Below are positions 15,553 to 23,662 of a stretch of DNA of 37,176 nucleotides, piece after piece. Under the pieces are notes generated by a model. It was not told where the DNA came from. It saw only the letters and a list, made by a program, of their open reading frames with translations, and made no database searches. Within the stretch, counting starts at the first letter, position 1. The number at the start of each line of letters is the position of its first letter. This stretch comes from Methylotenera_A sp031381645 (lineage in GTDB: Bacteria; Pseudomonadota; Gammaproteobacteria; Burkholderiales; Methylophilaceae), in the NCBI GenBank assembly GCA_031381645.1, contig JANMYB010000101.1:1-37176 (forward strand), in the 5' to 3' direction. A program made the position numbers and the translations under genes.

Positions 15553-15554
15553 CG

Positions 15555-15593
15555 CATGCTTTCGCTCAATATCCATGCGATTTCCAGAGCATG
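15555..15593 (-). repeat. Palindromic interspersed element, copy C
   Basis: Outer arms CATGCT (15555-15560) and AGCATG (15588-15593) pair perfectly, and an inner pair TCGC/GCGA adds four base pairs. On the minus strand the loop core (15568-15578) reads GCATGGATATT. It fills the gap between the convergent decarboxylase and folA genes, where a shared terminator would be expected. Confidence 0.75.
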
Positions 15594-15606
15594 TTTTAAA
15601 AATTAT

Positions 15607-16092
15607 TTAAGTTCTAGAATAAATTAAATCGCTATACTCAAGACCATTCGTAGCAACGTGGTCTTTTTTTTCAACTAATTTCCATTTTTTTTCATCAAGT
15701 GCTGGAAAAAACGCATCACCCACAAACTCAGCCCGTACTTCAGTAATATATAGCTTCGTGGCGAGTTTTAGGCCTTCTTTATACAACTCTGCGCCACCAA
15801 TAACGAATGGCTCCTCATCGCCAGAAGCCAATATCCATGCGTCCTGCAGGTTATGTGCTATTAGCGCACCTTCTACTTTGTAATTTTTATTTCGCGTGAC
15901 GATAATGGTGGTACGCCCAGGTAGCAAACGCCCTAGGGATTCGTAGGTGTTGCGCCCCATAATCATGTGATGCCCCATGGTGAGTGCGCGAAAACGCTTT
16001 AAATCTTCTGGCAAATGCCAAGGCAAAGTGTTGTTGATGCCAATGACGCGATTTTGCGCCATCGCAACAATTAGCGAAAGATTGTATTTCAA
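15607..16092 (-). CDS. folA: Dihydrofolate reductase
   Basis: Reduces dihydrofolate to tetrahydrofolate with NADPH, regenerating the cofactor consumed by ThyA, which is encoded just upstream. The 161-aa protein has the family hallmarks: VAMAQNRVIGINNTLPWHLPEDL with the Trp/Asp-type substrate loop, MGRNTYESLG, and FVIGGAELY near residue 100. The start is TTG at 16092, which overlaps the thyA stop in a TTGA arrangement; no better start is nearby, and this suggests translational coupling. Bases 15823-15855 within the gene match the loop and one arm of the interspersed palindrome (copy F). That segment encodes QDAWILASG, which fits the family without an insertion. Confidence 0.95.
   Translation of the reverse strand: MKYNLSLIVAMAQNRVIGINNTLPWHLPEDLKRFRALTMGHHMIMGRNTYESLGRLLPGRTTIIVTRNKNYKVEGALIAHNLQDAWILASGDEEPFVIGGAELYKEGLKLATKLYITEVRAEFVGDAFFPALDEKKWKLVEKKDHVATNGLEYSDLIYSRT
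15823..15855 (-). repeat. Partial match to the interspersed palindrome inside folA, copy F
   Basis: Read on the minus strand, 15830-15840 is GCATGGATATT, identical to the loop of copy C, and it continues GGCTT as in copy A (14 identical bases with A). The other arm contains CTGCAGGAC, close to the arm of copy E. Base pairing is weaker than in the intergenic copies. It is in frame in folA and may be a coincidence of codon choice. Confidence 0.4.
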
Positions 16093-16883
16093 ACCGCCAC
16101 TTTTCCTGCAATCGGTGGGTGCGGGTCGTAATTTTCTAGCGTAAAATCTTCAAACTTAAAGCTAAAAATATCAGTCACATTAGGGTTAATTTTCATTTGC
16201 GGCAAGGCACGAAGTTCACGTGTAAGCTGCTCACTCACTTGATCCATGTGGTTGGTGTAAATATGCGCATCGCCCAGCGTGTGCACAAAATCGCCCAGCT
16301 TGAGACCGCACACCTGCGCTACTATCATGGTGAGTAGCGCATAAGAAGCAATATTGAACGGCACACCAAGGAATATATCCGCGCTGCGCTGATAAAGCTG
16401 GCAACTCAATTTACCATCGGCAACATAAAACTGAAAAAATGCATGACAAGGCGGCAACTTCATTTGATCCACATCCGCCACGTTCCAAGCACTGACAATC
16501 AAACGGCGAGAATCAGGATTTTTCTTAATCATATTAACGACTTGGGTAATTTGGTCAATATGCGTGCCGTCTGGCTTTGGCCAATTGCGCCATTGGTAGC
16601 CATATACAGGGCCGAGATTGCCATTTTCATCTGCCCATTCATCCCAAATGCGCACACCGTTTTCTTTTAAATATGCAATATTAGTACTACCTTGCAAGAA
16701 CCAAAGTAGCTCATGAATAATAGATTTTAAATGCACCTTTTTGGTGGTGAGTAGCGGAAACCCATCCACCAAATTAAAGCGCATTTGATAACCAAAAACC
16801 GACAGCGTACCCGTTCCAGTGCGGTCTTGTTTTTTATTGCCATACATCAGCACATGGCGCATCAGGTCGGTATATTGTTGCAT
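16089..16883 (-). CDS. thyA: Thymidylate synthase
   Basis: Methylates dUMP to dTMP using methylene-tetrahydrofolate. The start at 16883 gives MQQYTDLMRHVL and 264 aa, the E. coli length; the frame is open 13 codons further but without family resemblance. The catalytic Cys146 lies in LPPCHAFFQFYV, and QLYQRSADIFLGVPFNIASYALL and the N-terminal DRTGTGTLSVFG (phosphate-binding Arg) are intact. It begins 4 bp after the stop of the small secreted protein gene upstream, and its stop overlaps the folA start. It is therefore part of a run alaA-hom-thrC-(orf)-thyA-folA. Confidence 0.97.
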   Translation of the reverse strand: MQQYTDLMRHVLMYGNKKQDRTGTGTLSVFGYQMRFNLVDGFPLLTTKKVHLKSIIHELLWFLQGSTNIAYLKENGVRIWDEWADENGNLGPVYGYQWRNWPKPDGTHIDQITQVVNMIKKNPDSRRLIVSAWNVADVDQMKLPPCHAFFQFYVADGKLSCQLYQRSADIFLGVPFNIASYALLTMIVAQVCGLKLGDFVHTLGDAHIYTNHMDQVSEQLTRELRALPQMKINPNVTDIFSFKFEDFTLENYDPHPPIAGKVAV

Positions 16884-16887
16884 GTGT

Positions 16888-17193
16888 TTATATAAATTCT
16901 TTTGCTTTGTTAATCGAATCAATCACATTTGGTCTAGTTTTATATTTTTCAAGAAGTCTTTTTTCGTCTTTCTCTAAACCATCACACCTCTGCTTTCTTA
17001 TTGCAGCATTAATTTCCTTTGCGCGCTCTTTATCATAAGGCTCTTCCCCAGCCCAATGATTGCACTCGATTTGACGTTTGTTAAACAACTTAACTTGTTT
17101 AGGCATGTCCTTATTAACAGCCGTTACATCTTCGTCGTAACCAGCATAAACGCTAGAAATAAATAGACTCATTAAAATCGCAAATACTCTCAC
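16888..17193 (-). CDS. Small secreted protein of unknown function
   Basis: The 101-aa product has a short signal peptide (MRVFAILMSLFISSVYA, from a GTG start at 17193; an ATG start at 17172 would leave a truncated signal). The mature part is charged and probably helical, with two cysteines in the pattern ECNHWAGEEPYDKERAKEINAAIRKQ..C, which could form a disulfide in the periplasm. The CNHW-GEEPYD pattern looks like a conserved family motif, but I cannot name the family. It sits 8 bp after thrC and 4 bp before thyA, so it is translated as part of this operon. Function unknown. Confidence 0.78.
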   Translation of the reverse strand: MRVFAILMSLFISSVYAGYDEDVTAVNKDMPKQVKLFNKRQIECNHWAGEEPYDKERAKEINAAIRKQRCDGLEKDEKRLLEKYKTRPNVIDSINKAKEFI

Positions 17194-17201
17194 TATAGCG
17201 C

Positions 17202-18623
17202 TTAAGTATTCTTCACAATAAATGCTTTAATTGCTGCTACATCTGCATCCATTACGGTGAATTTTTGCGGCAAATTTTCGATTGCAATCAGGGCTGTAGG
17301 CCGCCCTGGTGCTTGTCCAATAGCCTCCATAATAGCATCTTCAAACTTAACTGCCAGCGCGGTTTCTAGCACCACTATTGGTGTATTTTCTTCGCGCAAC
17401 TCGAGCGCGACTTTTAAACCATCTGCTGTGTGCGTATCTATGACCACACCATATTTTTTGTTGGTTTCACGAATCGTTGCCATGCGATTTGCGTGATTAC
17501 TGCTACCAGATACAAAGCCATAATCCGCCAGTTTTGGCATGAGATGTTGAATATTAAACGCACCGCCTTTATCGACACTTGCCCATAATTCGCGTACTTT
17601 TACTGCATCTTTTCCGACCAAATCATACACAAAGCGCTCAAAATTCGAAGCCTTGGAAATATCCATTGAAGGGCTTGAAGTATGGTAGGTATTGGCTGAG
17701 CCTCGTGGTCGATAAACACCTGTTTTAAAGAACTCATCCAACACATCATTTTCGTTAGTTGCAACGATTAGTTTATTAATTGGCAAGCCCATCATACGTG
17801 CAATGTGGCCTGCGCATACGTTACCAAAGTTACCGCTAGGCACAGCGAAATCAACCTTCTGTATATTATTAGTCGTTACCGCAAAATAACCCTTAAAGTA
17901 ATACACCACTTGTGCAATGATACGACCCCAGTTAATAGAATTGACTGCGCCAATTTTGTATTTCGCTTTGAAAGCCGCGTCGTTACTCACGGCTTTCACA
18001 ATGTCTTGGCAATCGTCAAACACGCCATTCACGGCAATATTAAAAATATTTTCATCTTGCAAGCTGAACATTTGTGCGGTTTGAAAACGACTCATTTTTT
18101 TATGTGGACTCAGCATAAATACACGTATACCTTTTTTGCCACGCATAGCATATTCTGCAGCGCTACCCGTGTCGCCCGAAGTCGCGCCTAAAATGTTGGT
18201 GGTTTCCCCTTTTTTAGCGAGCACATACTCAAATAAATTGCCCAACAACTGCATCGCCATGTCTTTAAACGCTAGCGTAGGGCCATTGGAAAGACTTAAT
18301 AGATATAAGTTGTCTTCTAATTTTAAAATCGGTGCGATGTCGTCTGCATTCTGGTCTTTGCGCGTAAAGCCATAAACATCTGCACGGTATGTTTTATCGA
18401 TAATCGCTTTTAAGTCAGCGACAGGAATATCATCAATTAAGCGACTTAAAATCATAAAAGCCAGGTCACGATAACTCATGCCGCGCATAGCACTTAAATC
18501 GGAATCAATAAATTGCGGATAAGATTCAGGCAAATATAAACCACCATCTGGGGCTAGTCCGCCAAGTAAAATTTCGCTAAAACTAAGTGCAGGCGATTGC
18601 CCGCGGGTAGAAATATATTTCAT
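17202..18623 (-). CDS. thrC: Threonine synthase
   Basis: Converts O-phosphohomoserine to threonine with PLP. The 473-aa protein is the longer class. It has the N-terminal MKYISTRGQSPALSFSEILLGGLAPDGGLY, the PLP lysine Lys120 in SNGPTLAFKD, and the phosphate-binding loop GATSGDTGSAAEYA. VPSGNFGNVCAGHIA is near residue 265. It starts 6 bp after the hom stop. It acts in the threonine branch with Hom; homoserine kinase is not in the window. Confidence 0.96.
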   Translation of the reverse strand: MKYISTRGQSPALSFSEILLGGLAPDGGLYLPESYPQFIDSDLSAMRGMSYRDLAFMILSRLIDDIPVADLKAIIDKTYRADVYGFTRKDQNADDIAPILKLEDNLYLLSLSNGPTLAFKDMAMQLLGNLFEYVLAKKGETTNILGATSGDTGSAAEYAMRGKKGIRVFMLSPHKKMSRFQTAQMFSLQDENIFNIAVNGVFDDCQDIVKAVSNDAAFKAKYKIGAVNSINWGRIIAQVVYYFKGYFAVTTNNIQKVDFAVPSGNFGNVCAGHIARMMGLPINKLIVATNENDVLDEFFKTGVYRPRGSANTYHTSSPSMDISKASNFERFVYDLVGKDAVKVRELWASVDKGGAFNIQHLMPKLADYGFVSGSSNHANRMATIRETNKKYGVVIDTHTADGLKVALELREENTPIVVLETALAVKFEDAIMEAIGQAPGRPTALIAIENLPQKFTVMDADVAAIKAFIVKNT

Positions 18624-18629
18624 ACTAAT

Positions 18630-19943
18630 TTAACGGCCTAATTCTTCCATGCGAATTTTAACCAACTTACCAACAATAGAGGGTAGAGCTTCAATCTCAG
18701 CAATACCTGCATCCATATTTTTCTCAACGGTCACATGTGTCAAAATCACAATATCCGCTTCGGTTACATTGTCATCAGGCTCTTTTTGTAGCATGGCATC
18801 AATAGAAACATTACGGTCTGCTAAAATTTTAGTCACACGCGCCAACACACCTGGCTTATCGCTGGCACGAAGTCGCAAATAGTAAGCCGAGTTAATTTCG
18901 CCAATCGGCAATACTGGCAAATCAGCCACGCTATTGGGCTGGAAAGCCAAGTAAGGCACGCGCTGCTCTACGGTCGCGCCACTTAATCGTGCAACATCCA
19001 TTAAATCCGCTACCACCGCGCTGGCGGTGGGTTCTGCGCCTGCGCCTGCGCCGTAATATAGCGTTGGGCCAACCGCATCGCCCTTCACTACCACAGCATT
19101 CATCGCACCATTTACGTTGGCAATTAAGCGTTTTTCAGAAATCAGGGTTGGGTGCACCCGCAACTCCACGCCAGCATCTGTGCGTTTAGTAATACCTAGC
19201 AGTTTTACACGGTAGCCTAATTCTTCCGCGTATTTAATATCAGTTTGCTGCAGTTTGGTGATACCTTCGGTGTAAGCCTGCTCAAACTTCATTGGCATAC
19301 CGAATGCAATTGCGCTCATTATTGTTAATTTGTGTGCGGCATCTATGCCTTCCACATCAAACGTTGGGTCAGCCTCGGCATAGCCCAAACGTTGTGCTTC
19401 ACCGAGCACATCTTTAAAAGCCAAGCCTTTTTCGCGCATTTCCGTGAGTATAAAATTAGTCGTGCCGTTGATAATGCCCGCAATCCATTCAATCTTATTC
19501 GCGCCTAAACCTTCGCGTAGCGCTTTAATGATGGGAATGCCGCCTGCTACCGCCGCCTCAAACGCAACGATGACACCTTTTGCTTGCGCGGCGGCAAAAA
19601 TCTCGTTGCCATGCAAGGCAAGCAGCGCCTTGTTTGCTGTTACTACATGCTTGCCGTTTTCAATGGCTTTTAGCACCAATTGTTTGCTTAAATTGTAGCC
19701 TCCAATCAACTCTACCACCACGTCCACATTGGGGTTGCTCACCGTGGTAAATGCGTCATCGGTGATATCCACCTTACCACCAGTGACTTTTTTGGCAAGC
19801 TCTATATTTTTATCAGCCACTTGCACCACATTAATCGCCACACCTGTACGGCGCGTGATTTCAGCCGCATTACGCGTTAAAACCGTGTATGTGCCGCCGC
19901 CAACCGTGCCAATACCTAAAAGACCTACATTAAGTTGTTTCAA
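18630..19943 (-). CDS. hom: Homoserine dehydrogenase
   Basis: Reduces aspartate semialdehyde to homoserine for threonine and methionine synthesis. The 437-aa monofunctional enzyme has an N-terminal Rossmann fold (VGLLGIGTVGGGTYTVL), then the catalytic domain with ANKALLALHG, GIINGTTNFILTEM and GYAEADPTFDVEGIDAAHKL. A C-terminal ACT domain from about residue 350 (YYLRLRASDKPGVLARVTKIL) is consistent with feedback control by threonine. The start is TTG at 19943, overlapping the alaA stop as TTGA, so translation is probably coupled. Confidence 0.96.
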   Translation of the reverse strand: MKQLNVGLLGIGTVGGGTYTVLTRNAAEITRRTGVAINVVQVADKNIELAKKVTGGKVDITDDAFTTVSNPNVDVVVELIGGYNLSKQLVLKAIENGKHVVTANKALLALHGNEIFAAAQAKGVIVAFEAAVAGGIPIIKALREGLGANKIEWIAGIINGTTNFILTEMREKGLAFKDVLGEAQRLGYAEADPTFDVEGIDAAHKLTIMSAIAFGMPMKFEQAYTEGITKLQQTDIKYAEELGYRVKLLGITKRTDAGVELRVHPTLISEKRLIANVNGAMNAVVVKGDAVGPTLYYGAGAGAEPTASAVVADLMDVARLSGATVEQRVPYLAFQPNSVADLPVLPIGEINSAYYLRLRASDKPGVLARVTKILADRNVSIDAMLQKEPDDNVTEADIVILTHVTVEKNMDAGIAEIEALPSIVGKLVKIRMEELGR

Positions 19944-21181
19944 ACTTTTGCTCCATGCTTTTTTCGATAATTTTCTAAGAACCTGGCAATACGTTTCATC
20001 GCCTCAGCCAAGTCGTCTGCATTAGGCAGAAATACAATACGGAAATGATCTGATGTTTTCCAGTTAAAACCAGTACCCTGTACCAACAACACTTTTTCTT
20101 CCAATAACAATTCCAAAATAAATTGTTGATCATCTTTTATTGGGTAGATTTTAGGGTCAAGCTTCGGGAACAGATACATCGCTGCTTTCGGCTTAACACA
20201 AGTTACCCCTGGAATTGCCGTGATCATTTCGTATGCCAAATCACGCTGCTTGCAAAGCCGACCACCTGGCGCAACCAAATCATCGATGCTTTGATAACCG
20301 CCTAGCGCAGTTTGAATCGCTAATTGGCCAGGCACATTTGCGCACAATCTCATCGAAGCCAACATATTCAAACCTTCGATATAATCACCAGCATGTTCTT
20401 TGTCGCCCGAAACTACCATCCAGCCTGCACGATAGCCACATGCGCGATAGTTTTTAGATAAGCCATTGAATGAAACAAACAGCACATCATCGGCAAGCGA
20501 TGCCATCGATACATGTGTATTCCCGTCATATAACACTTTGTCGTAAATCTCGTCGGAAAAAATCACCAAACCGTGATAACGGGCAATATCGATGATGCCT
20601 TTTAGCGTTTCAACAGGATACAACGCACCGGTTGGGTTGTTTGGATTAATTACCACAATACCACGCGTATTGGCGGTAATTTTCGCTTCAATATCTTTTA
20701 AATTGGGCAACCAGCCAGTAGCTTCGTCACATATATAGTGCCGCGCTGTGCCGCCTGCAAGTGTCACAGCAGCCGTCCATAGTGGGTAATCTGGCATTGG
20801 CACCAATACTTGGTCACCGTTATTCACCAACGCTTGCATGGCCATCACAATCAACTCAGAAACACCATTGCCAATAATAATGTCGTCTACCGTCACACCT
20901 TTGATATGCTTGTTTTGCGTATAATGCATAACGGCTTTGCGCGCTTCGAATAGGCCTTTGCTATCGGTATAAACGCCCGCTTTATTGATGTTATGCACGA
21001 TGTCCTGCTGCATTTCATCTGGCACATCCAAGCCAAACACGCCAGGGTTACCTATATTCAGCTTTATAATACGCAGGCCATCGTCTTCCATTTGGCGCGC
21101 GCGTTGCAGTACGGGGCCGCGAATATCGTAGCAAACATTAGCAAGTTTGGTAGATTTAAGTAGTTTTTTTGGCGAAGTCAT
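19940..21181 (-). CDS. alaA: Alanine transaminase AlaA-type aminotransferase
   Basis: A PLP-dependent fold-type I aminotransferase that makes alanine from pyruvate and glutamate. The 413-aa protein follows E. coli AlaA closely in the segments I recall: KLANVCYDIRGPVL at the N-terminus, GNGVSELIVMAMQAL near 104, NPNNPTGA near 180, and the PLP lysine Lys243 in FNGLSKNYRACGYRAGW. The C-terminal region ends KVLLVQGTGFNW..DHFRIV. It heads a tight run with hom and thrC, which fits Asp-family and Ala metabolism sharing pyruvate and oxaloacetate. AlaC-type function cannot be excluded. Confidence 0.9.
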   Translation of the reverse strand: MTSPKKLLKSTKLANVCYDIRGPVLQRARQMEDDGLRIIKLNIGNPGVFGLDVPDEMQQDIVHNINKAGVYTDSKGLFEARKAVMHYTQNKHIKGVTVDDIIIGNGVSELIVMAMQALVNNGDQVLVPMPDYPLWTAAVTLAGGTARHYICDEATGWLPNLKDIEAKITANTRGIVVINPNNPTGALYPVETLKGIIDIARYHGLVIFSDEIYDKVLYDGNTHVSMASLADDVLFVSFNGLSKNYRACGYRAGWMVVSGDKEHAGDYIEGLNMLASMRLCANVPGQLAIQTALGGYQSIDDLVAPGGRLCKQRDLAYEMITAIPGVTCVKPKAAMYLFPKLDPKIYPIKDDQQFILELLLEEKVLLVQGTGFNWKTSDHFRIVFLPNADDLAEAMKRIARFLENYRKKHGAKV

Positions 21182-21244
21182 AAGGCGCTAGTTTACCTTA
21201 GAATGGGGTTCTCGTTCAATGAAAGGCAAGCTAGAATAGGCATA

Positions 21245-21628
21245 ATGAAACTACATTTAACTACAGCAGAAAATAATCACTTAATCACCGGCTATGGGGC
21301 TGGTTTTGTGGAAATCAACAAACAGCGCTATTCCAGCAATTTAATTGTGATGGCGGACAAACTCATTTTAGATTGGCAAGTGACGGATTTTTCCAGCTTG
21401 GCGGAAATACATTTTGCGCAACTATTAGATTTAAATTATGTAGAACTAAAACCAGAAGTGGTTTTGTTAGGCACAGGCGAAAAACACCAGTTCTTGCACC
21501 CAAGAATTTATCAACACTTAACTGCACAAGACATTCCGCTTGAATGCATGACTACAGCGGCGGCGTGCAGAACTTATAACTTTTTAATGAGTGAAGGTCG
21601 CAATGTCGCGGCGGCTTTATTGATTTAA
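21245..21628 (+). CDS. Mth938/DUF498-domain protein
   Basis: The 127-aa product starts at MKLHLTTAENNHLITGYG (ATG at 21245, with AGG a few bases upstream; the open frame extends 14 codons further without resemblance). It shows the Mth938/DUF498 fold signature: INKQRYSSNLIVMADKLILDW, then VVLLGTGEKHQFLHP and the C-terminal MTTAAACRTYNFLMSEGRNVAAALL. The family includes NDUFAF3/AAMDC-like proteins; in bacteria the role is not established. Divergent from alaA across 63 bp. Confidence 0.88.
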   Translation: MKLHLTTAENNHLITGYGAGFVEINKQRYSSNLIVMADKLILDWQVTDFSSLAEIHFAQLLDLNYVELKPEVVLLGTGEKHQFLHPRIYQHLTAQDIPLECMTTAAACRTYNFLMSEGRNVAAALLI

Positions 21629-21659
21629 ACTGCCTAGAAGACCCATTGATGCTAGGATG

Positions 21660-21697
21660 CATGCTAGAGCCTCATGAATATTGGCTCACAGAGCATG
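21660..21697 (+). repeat. Palindromic interspersed element, copy D
   Basis: This is the best-paired copy: outer arms CATGCT (21660-21665) and AGCATG (21692-21697), inner arms GAGCC (21667-21671) and GGCTC (21683-21687), loop TCATGAATATT (21672-21682). It lies between the convergent Mth938-type gene and the DUF1439 lipoprotein gene and may act as a shared terminator. Confidence 0.78.
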
Positions 21698-21706
21698 TGT
21701 TTTAGA

Positions 21707-22252
21707 TTATTTAGCTGGTGTTAACGTCAACTGCAAGCCATTATCCGTCACCACCATGTCTTTTGGGCTATAGCTGGTACCACCAAATTTTAAATCTTCT
21801 GGTTTTACGGTATAAAGCGTTAAGCCATTTAACATTTGGCCGCCCACGGTTTTGGCCAGTGCGTTAAATAAATCATTGAATTTGCCATCTGCACCACTAA
21901 AGCTCACGTTTTCAATTTTTGGCTCATCTAAAACAACCGCATTTGTTGCTGCGTCAAAACGCAATTTGCCAGAAATGCCCAGCTTGCCAGCTAAATTTTC
22001 ATAAAACAATTGACTGGAAAGCTTGGTATCCATGGTCGTTATCATGCGGCCAGTAGTTTTGTCGAAAGTAACTAAAGAATTGGATAAATTGACATCGAAC
22101 ACTTTGAGTAGCGAAATGGGCAGCGCTAATTTCTCGTTGAGTTTTTGCGCAATTTGGTCGCCTGTGACATTTACAGTGCGGTCGCCCATCATGGTCGCGC
22201 AGCCAGAAAGTGTGAGTAAAATCAATAGGGTAGTAAATATTTTGTTGTTCAT
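21707..22252 (-). CDS. DUF1439 lipoprotein (YceB-like)
   Basis: The 181-aa product carries a lipoprotein signal with lipobox LSGC (Cys18), so it should be anchored in the outer membrane or periplasm. The mature part matches the DUF1439/YceB pattern: GDQIAQKLNEKLALPISLLKVFDV, a middle stretch SLVTFDKTTGRMITTMDTKLS, and the C-terminal LTLYTVKPEDLKFGGTSYSPKDMVVTDNGLQLTLTP. The family's function is unknown; its fold is thought to be a lipid-binding type, which is knowledge of the family and not visible here. It is separated from fabB downstream by no gene, but a repeat lies on its 5' side. Confidence 0.85.
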   Translation of the reverse strand: MNNKIFTTLLILLTLSGCATMMGDRTVNVTGDQIAQKLNEKLALPISLLKVFDVNLSNSLVTFDKTTGRMITTMDTKLSSQLFYENLAGKLGISGKLRFDAATNAVVLDEPKIENVSFSGADGKFNDLFNALAKTVGGQMLNGLTLYTVKPEDLKFGGTSYSPKDMVVTDNGLQLTLTPAK

Positions 22253-22299
22253 TTTTTATAAATCTTCTTTAGGAAACGAGCATTTAAATTTTCCACACC

Positions 22300-22383
22300 G
22301 TCATTCTGAGTCTAGGACTTATTTAGGCGAAGAGTACAGGCTTTGAACTCTAAAACTGGATTCTTCGCTTCGCTCAGAATGAC
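22300..22383. repeat. GTCATTCTGAG inverted repeat
   Basis: GTCATTCTGAG (22300-22310) recurs as its reverse complement CTCAGAATGAC (22373-22383), giving an 11-bp stem around a 62-nt interior. The right end continues inwards as GATTCTTCGCTTCG. This sequence type is a repeated intergenic element I have seen in unrelated bacterial genomes. It lies between the DUF1439 gene start and the fabB stop and is unrelated to copies A-F. Confidence 0.7.
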
Positions 22384-22404
22384 AAACTTAAAAGCTTAAC
22401 GCGC

Positions 22405-23631
22405 TTAGAGGTTTTTGGTTGATAACGTTAAGGTCGCGTTTGTACCGCCAAAGCCAAAACTGTTGGATAGCGCGGTTTCAATTTTTACGTTATCAATGCG
22501 CTTGGTGGCAATAGGCAAGCCCTCGGCAGCAGGGTCAAGGTTTTCGATATTCGCACTTGCCGCGATGAAATTATTTTCCATCATAATCAGTGTATAAATT
22601 GCCTCGTTCACACCCGCCGCGCCTAATGCATGGCCTGAAAGTGATTTGGTAGAGGCAATCGCAGGTAGCTTGCCATAAGCGCCACCAGCAAATACACCAC
22701 GAATCGCTTCCAACTCTTTGGTGTCACCAACAGGCGTACTGGTGCCGTGCGTATTGATGTAATCCACGTGGGCTATGCCTTCCAAAGCAAGTTTCATGCA
22801 GCGTTCTGCGCCCTCACCGCTTGGCGCAACCATATCGTAGCCATCTGAAGTCGCGCCGTAGCCGACCACCTCGGCATAGATTTTCGCACCGCGTTTTTTG
22901 GCGTGTTCGTATTCTTCCAGCACCACAATGCCACCGCCGCCAGAAATCACAAAGCCGTCACGACCTGCATCATACGTGCGGCTGGCTTTTTCAGGGGTAT
23001 CGTTATATTTGCTGCTCATCGCACCCATTGCGTCAAACAGCAAACTCATCGTCCAATGTTCTTCTTCGCCGCCGCCCGCGAAAATAATATCTTGCTTGCC
23101 CCATTGAATCTGCTCGACTGCGTTGCCAATGCAATGCGCACTGGTAGAACAGGCCGAGCTAATGGAATAATTGACACCTTTGATTTCCGCACCTGTCGCC
23201 AGACAAGCAATGATGCCGTTACCCATGGTTTTGGTCACCATATAAGGGCCGACGCGCTTTGCGCCTTTCTCACGGAAAGTATCGGTGGCTTCCAACATAC
23301 TTTCTGTTGAAGTTCCACCCGCGCCAACAATCATGCCAGTGCGGACATTCGACACCAGTTCTTTTGGCAAATTAGCATCAGCAATTGCCTCTTGCAGCGC
23401 AATCCAACTATAGGCATGGCCTTTGGCCATAAAACGCATCAGCTTTCGATCGATTAAATCGCTTAAATCTAACTTAACATTGCCCGCCACGTGCGAGCGA
23501 AATCCGCGCTCTGCATATTCGGGCTGAAAGCTAATGCCAGAGCGACCCGCATGCAAGCTCTCTTTAACTTCTTTTTTATTATTGCCAAGGCTAGAAACGA
23601 TACCTAAGCCTGTAACGACGACACGACGCAT
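22405..23631 (-). CDS. fabB: 3-oxoacyl-ACP synthase I
   Basis: Elongates acyl-ACP with malonyl-ACP; the FabB type is needed for unsaturated fatty acids together with FabA. The 408-aa thiolase-fold enzyme has the Cys-His-His triad: Cys161 in SISSACSTSAH, His295 in NTHGTSTPVGD, and His334 in STKSLSGHALGAAG (with Lys329). Numbering is within a few residues of E. coli FabB (163, 298, 333), and the neighbouring fabA supports FabB rather than FabF. It lies 31 bp after fabA on the same strand, forming a fabAB operon. Confidence 0.95.
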   Translation of the reverse strand: MRRVVVTGLGIVSSLGNNKKEVKESLHAGRSGISFQPEYAERGFRSHVAGNVKLDLSDLIDRKLMRFMAKGHAYSWIALQEAIADANLPKELVSNVRTGMIVGAGGTSTESMLEATDTFREKGAKRVGPYMVTKTMGNGIIACLATGAEIKGVNYSISSACSTSAHCIGNAVEQIQWGKQDIIFAGGGEEEHWTMSLLFDAMGAMSSKYNDTPEKASRTYDAGRDGFVISGGGGIVVLEEYEHAKKRGAKIYAEVVGYGATSDGYDMVAPSGEGAERCMKLALEGIAHVDYINTHGTSTPVGDTKELEAIRGVFAGGAYGKLPAIASTKSLSGHALGAAGVNEAIYTLIMMENNFIAASANIENLDPAAEGLPIATKRIDNVKIETALSNSFGFGGTNATLTLSTKNL

Positions 23632-23662
23632 TTCGCGCTCCTCCTGTAGTTTTTTGTTTTTA

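Noticed and set aside
17650..17670. AATATCCAT in thrC as another copy of the interspersed element
   Set aside because: Only nine bases match; no arm similarity or hairpin potential.
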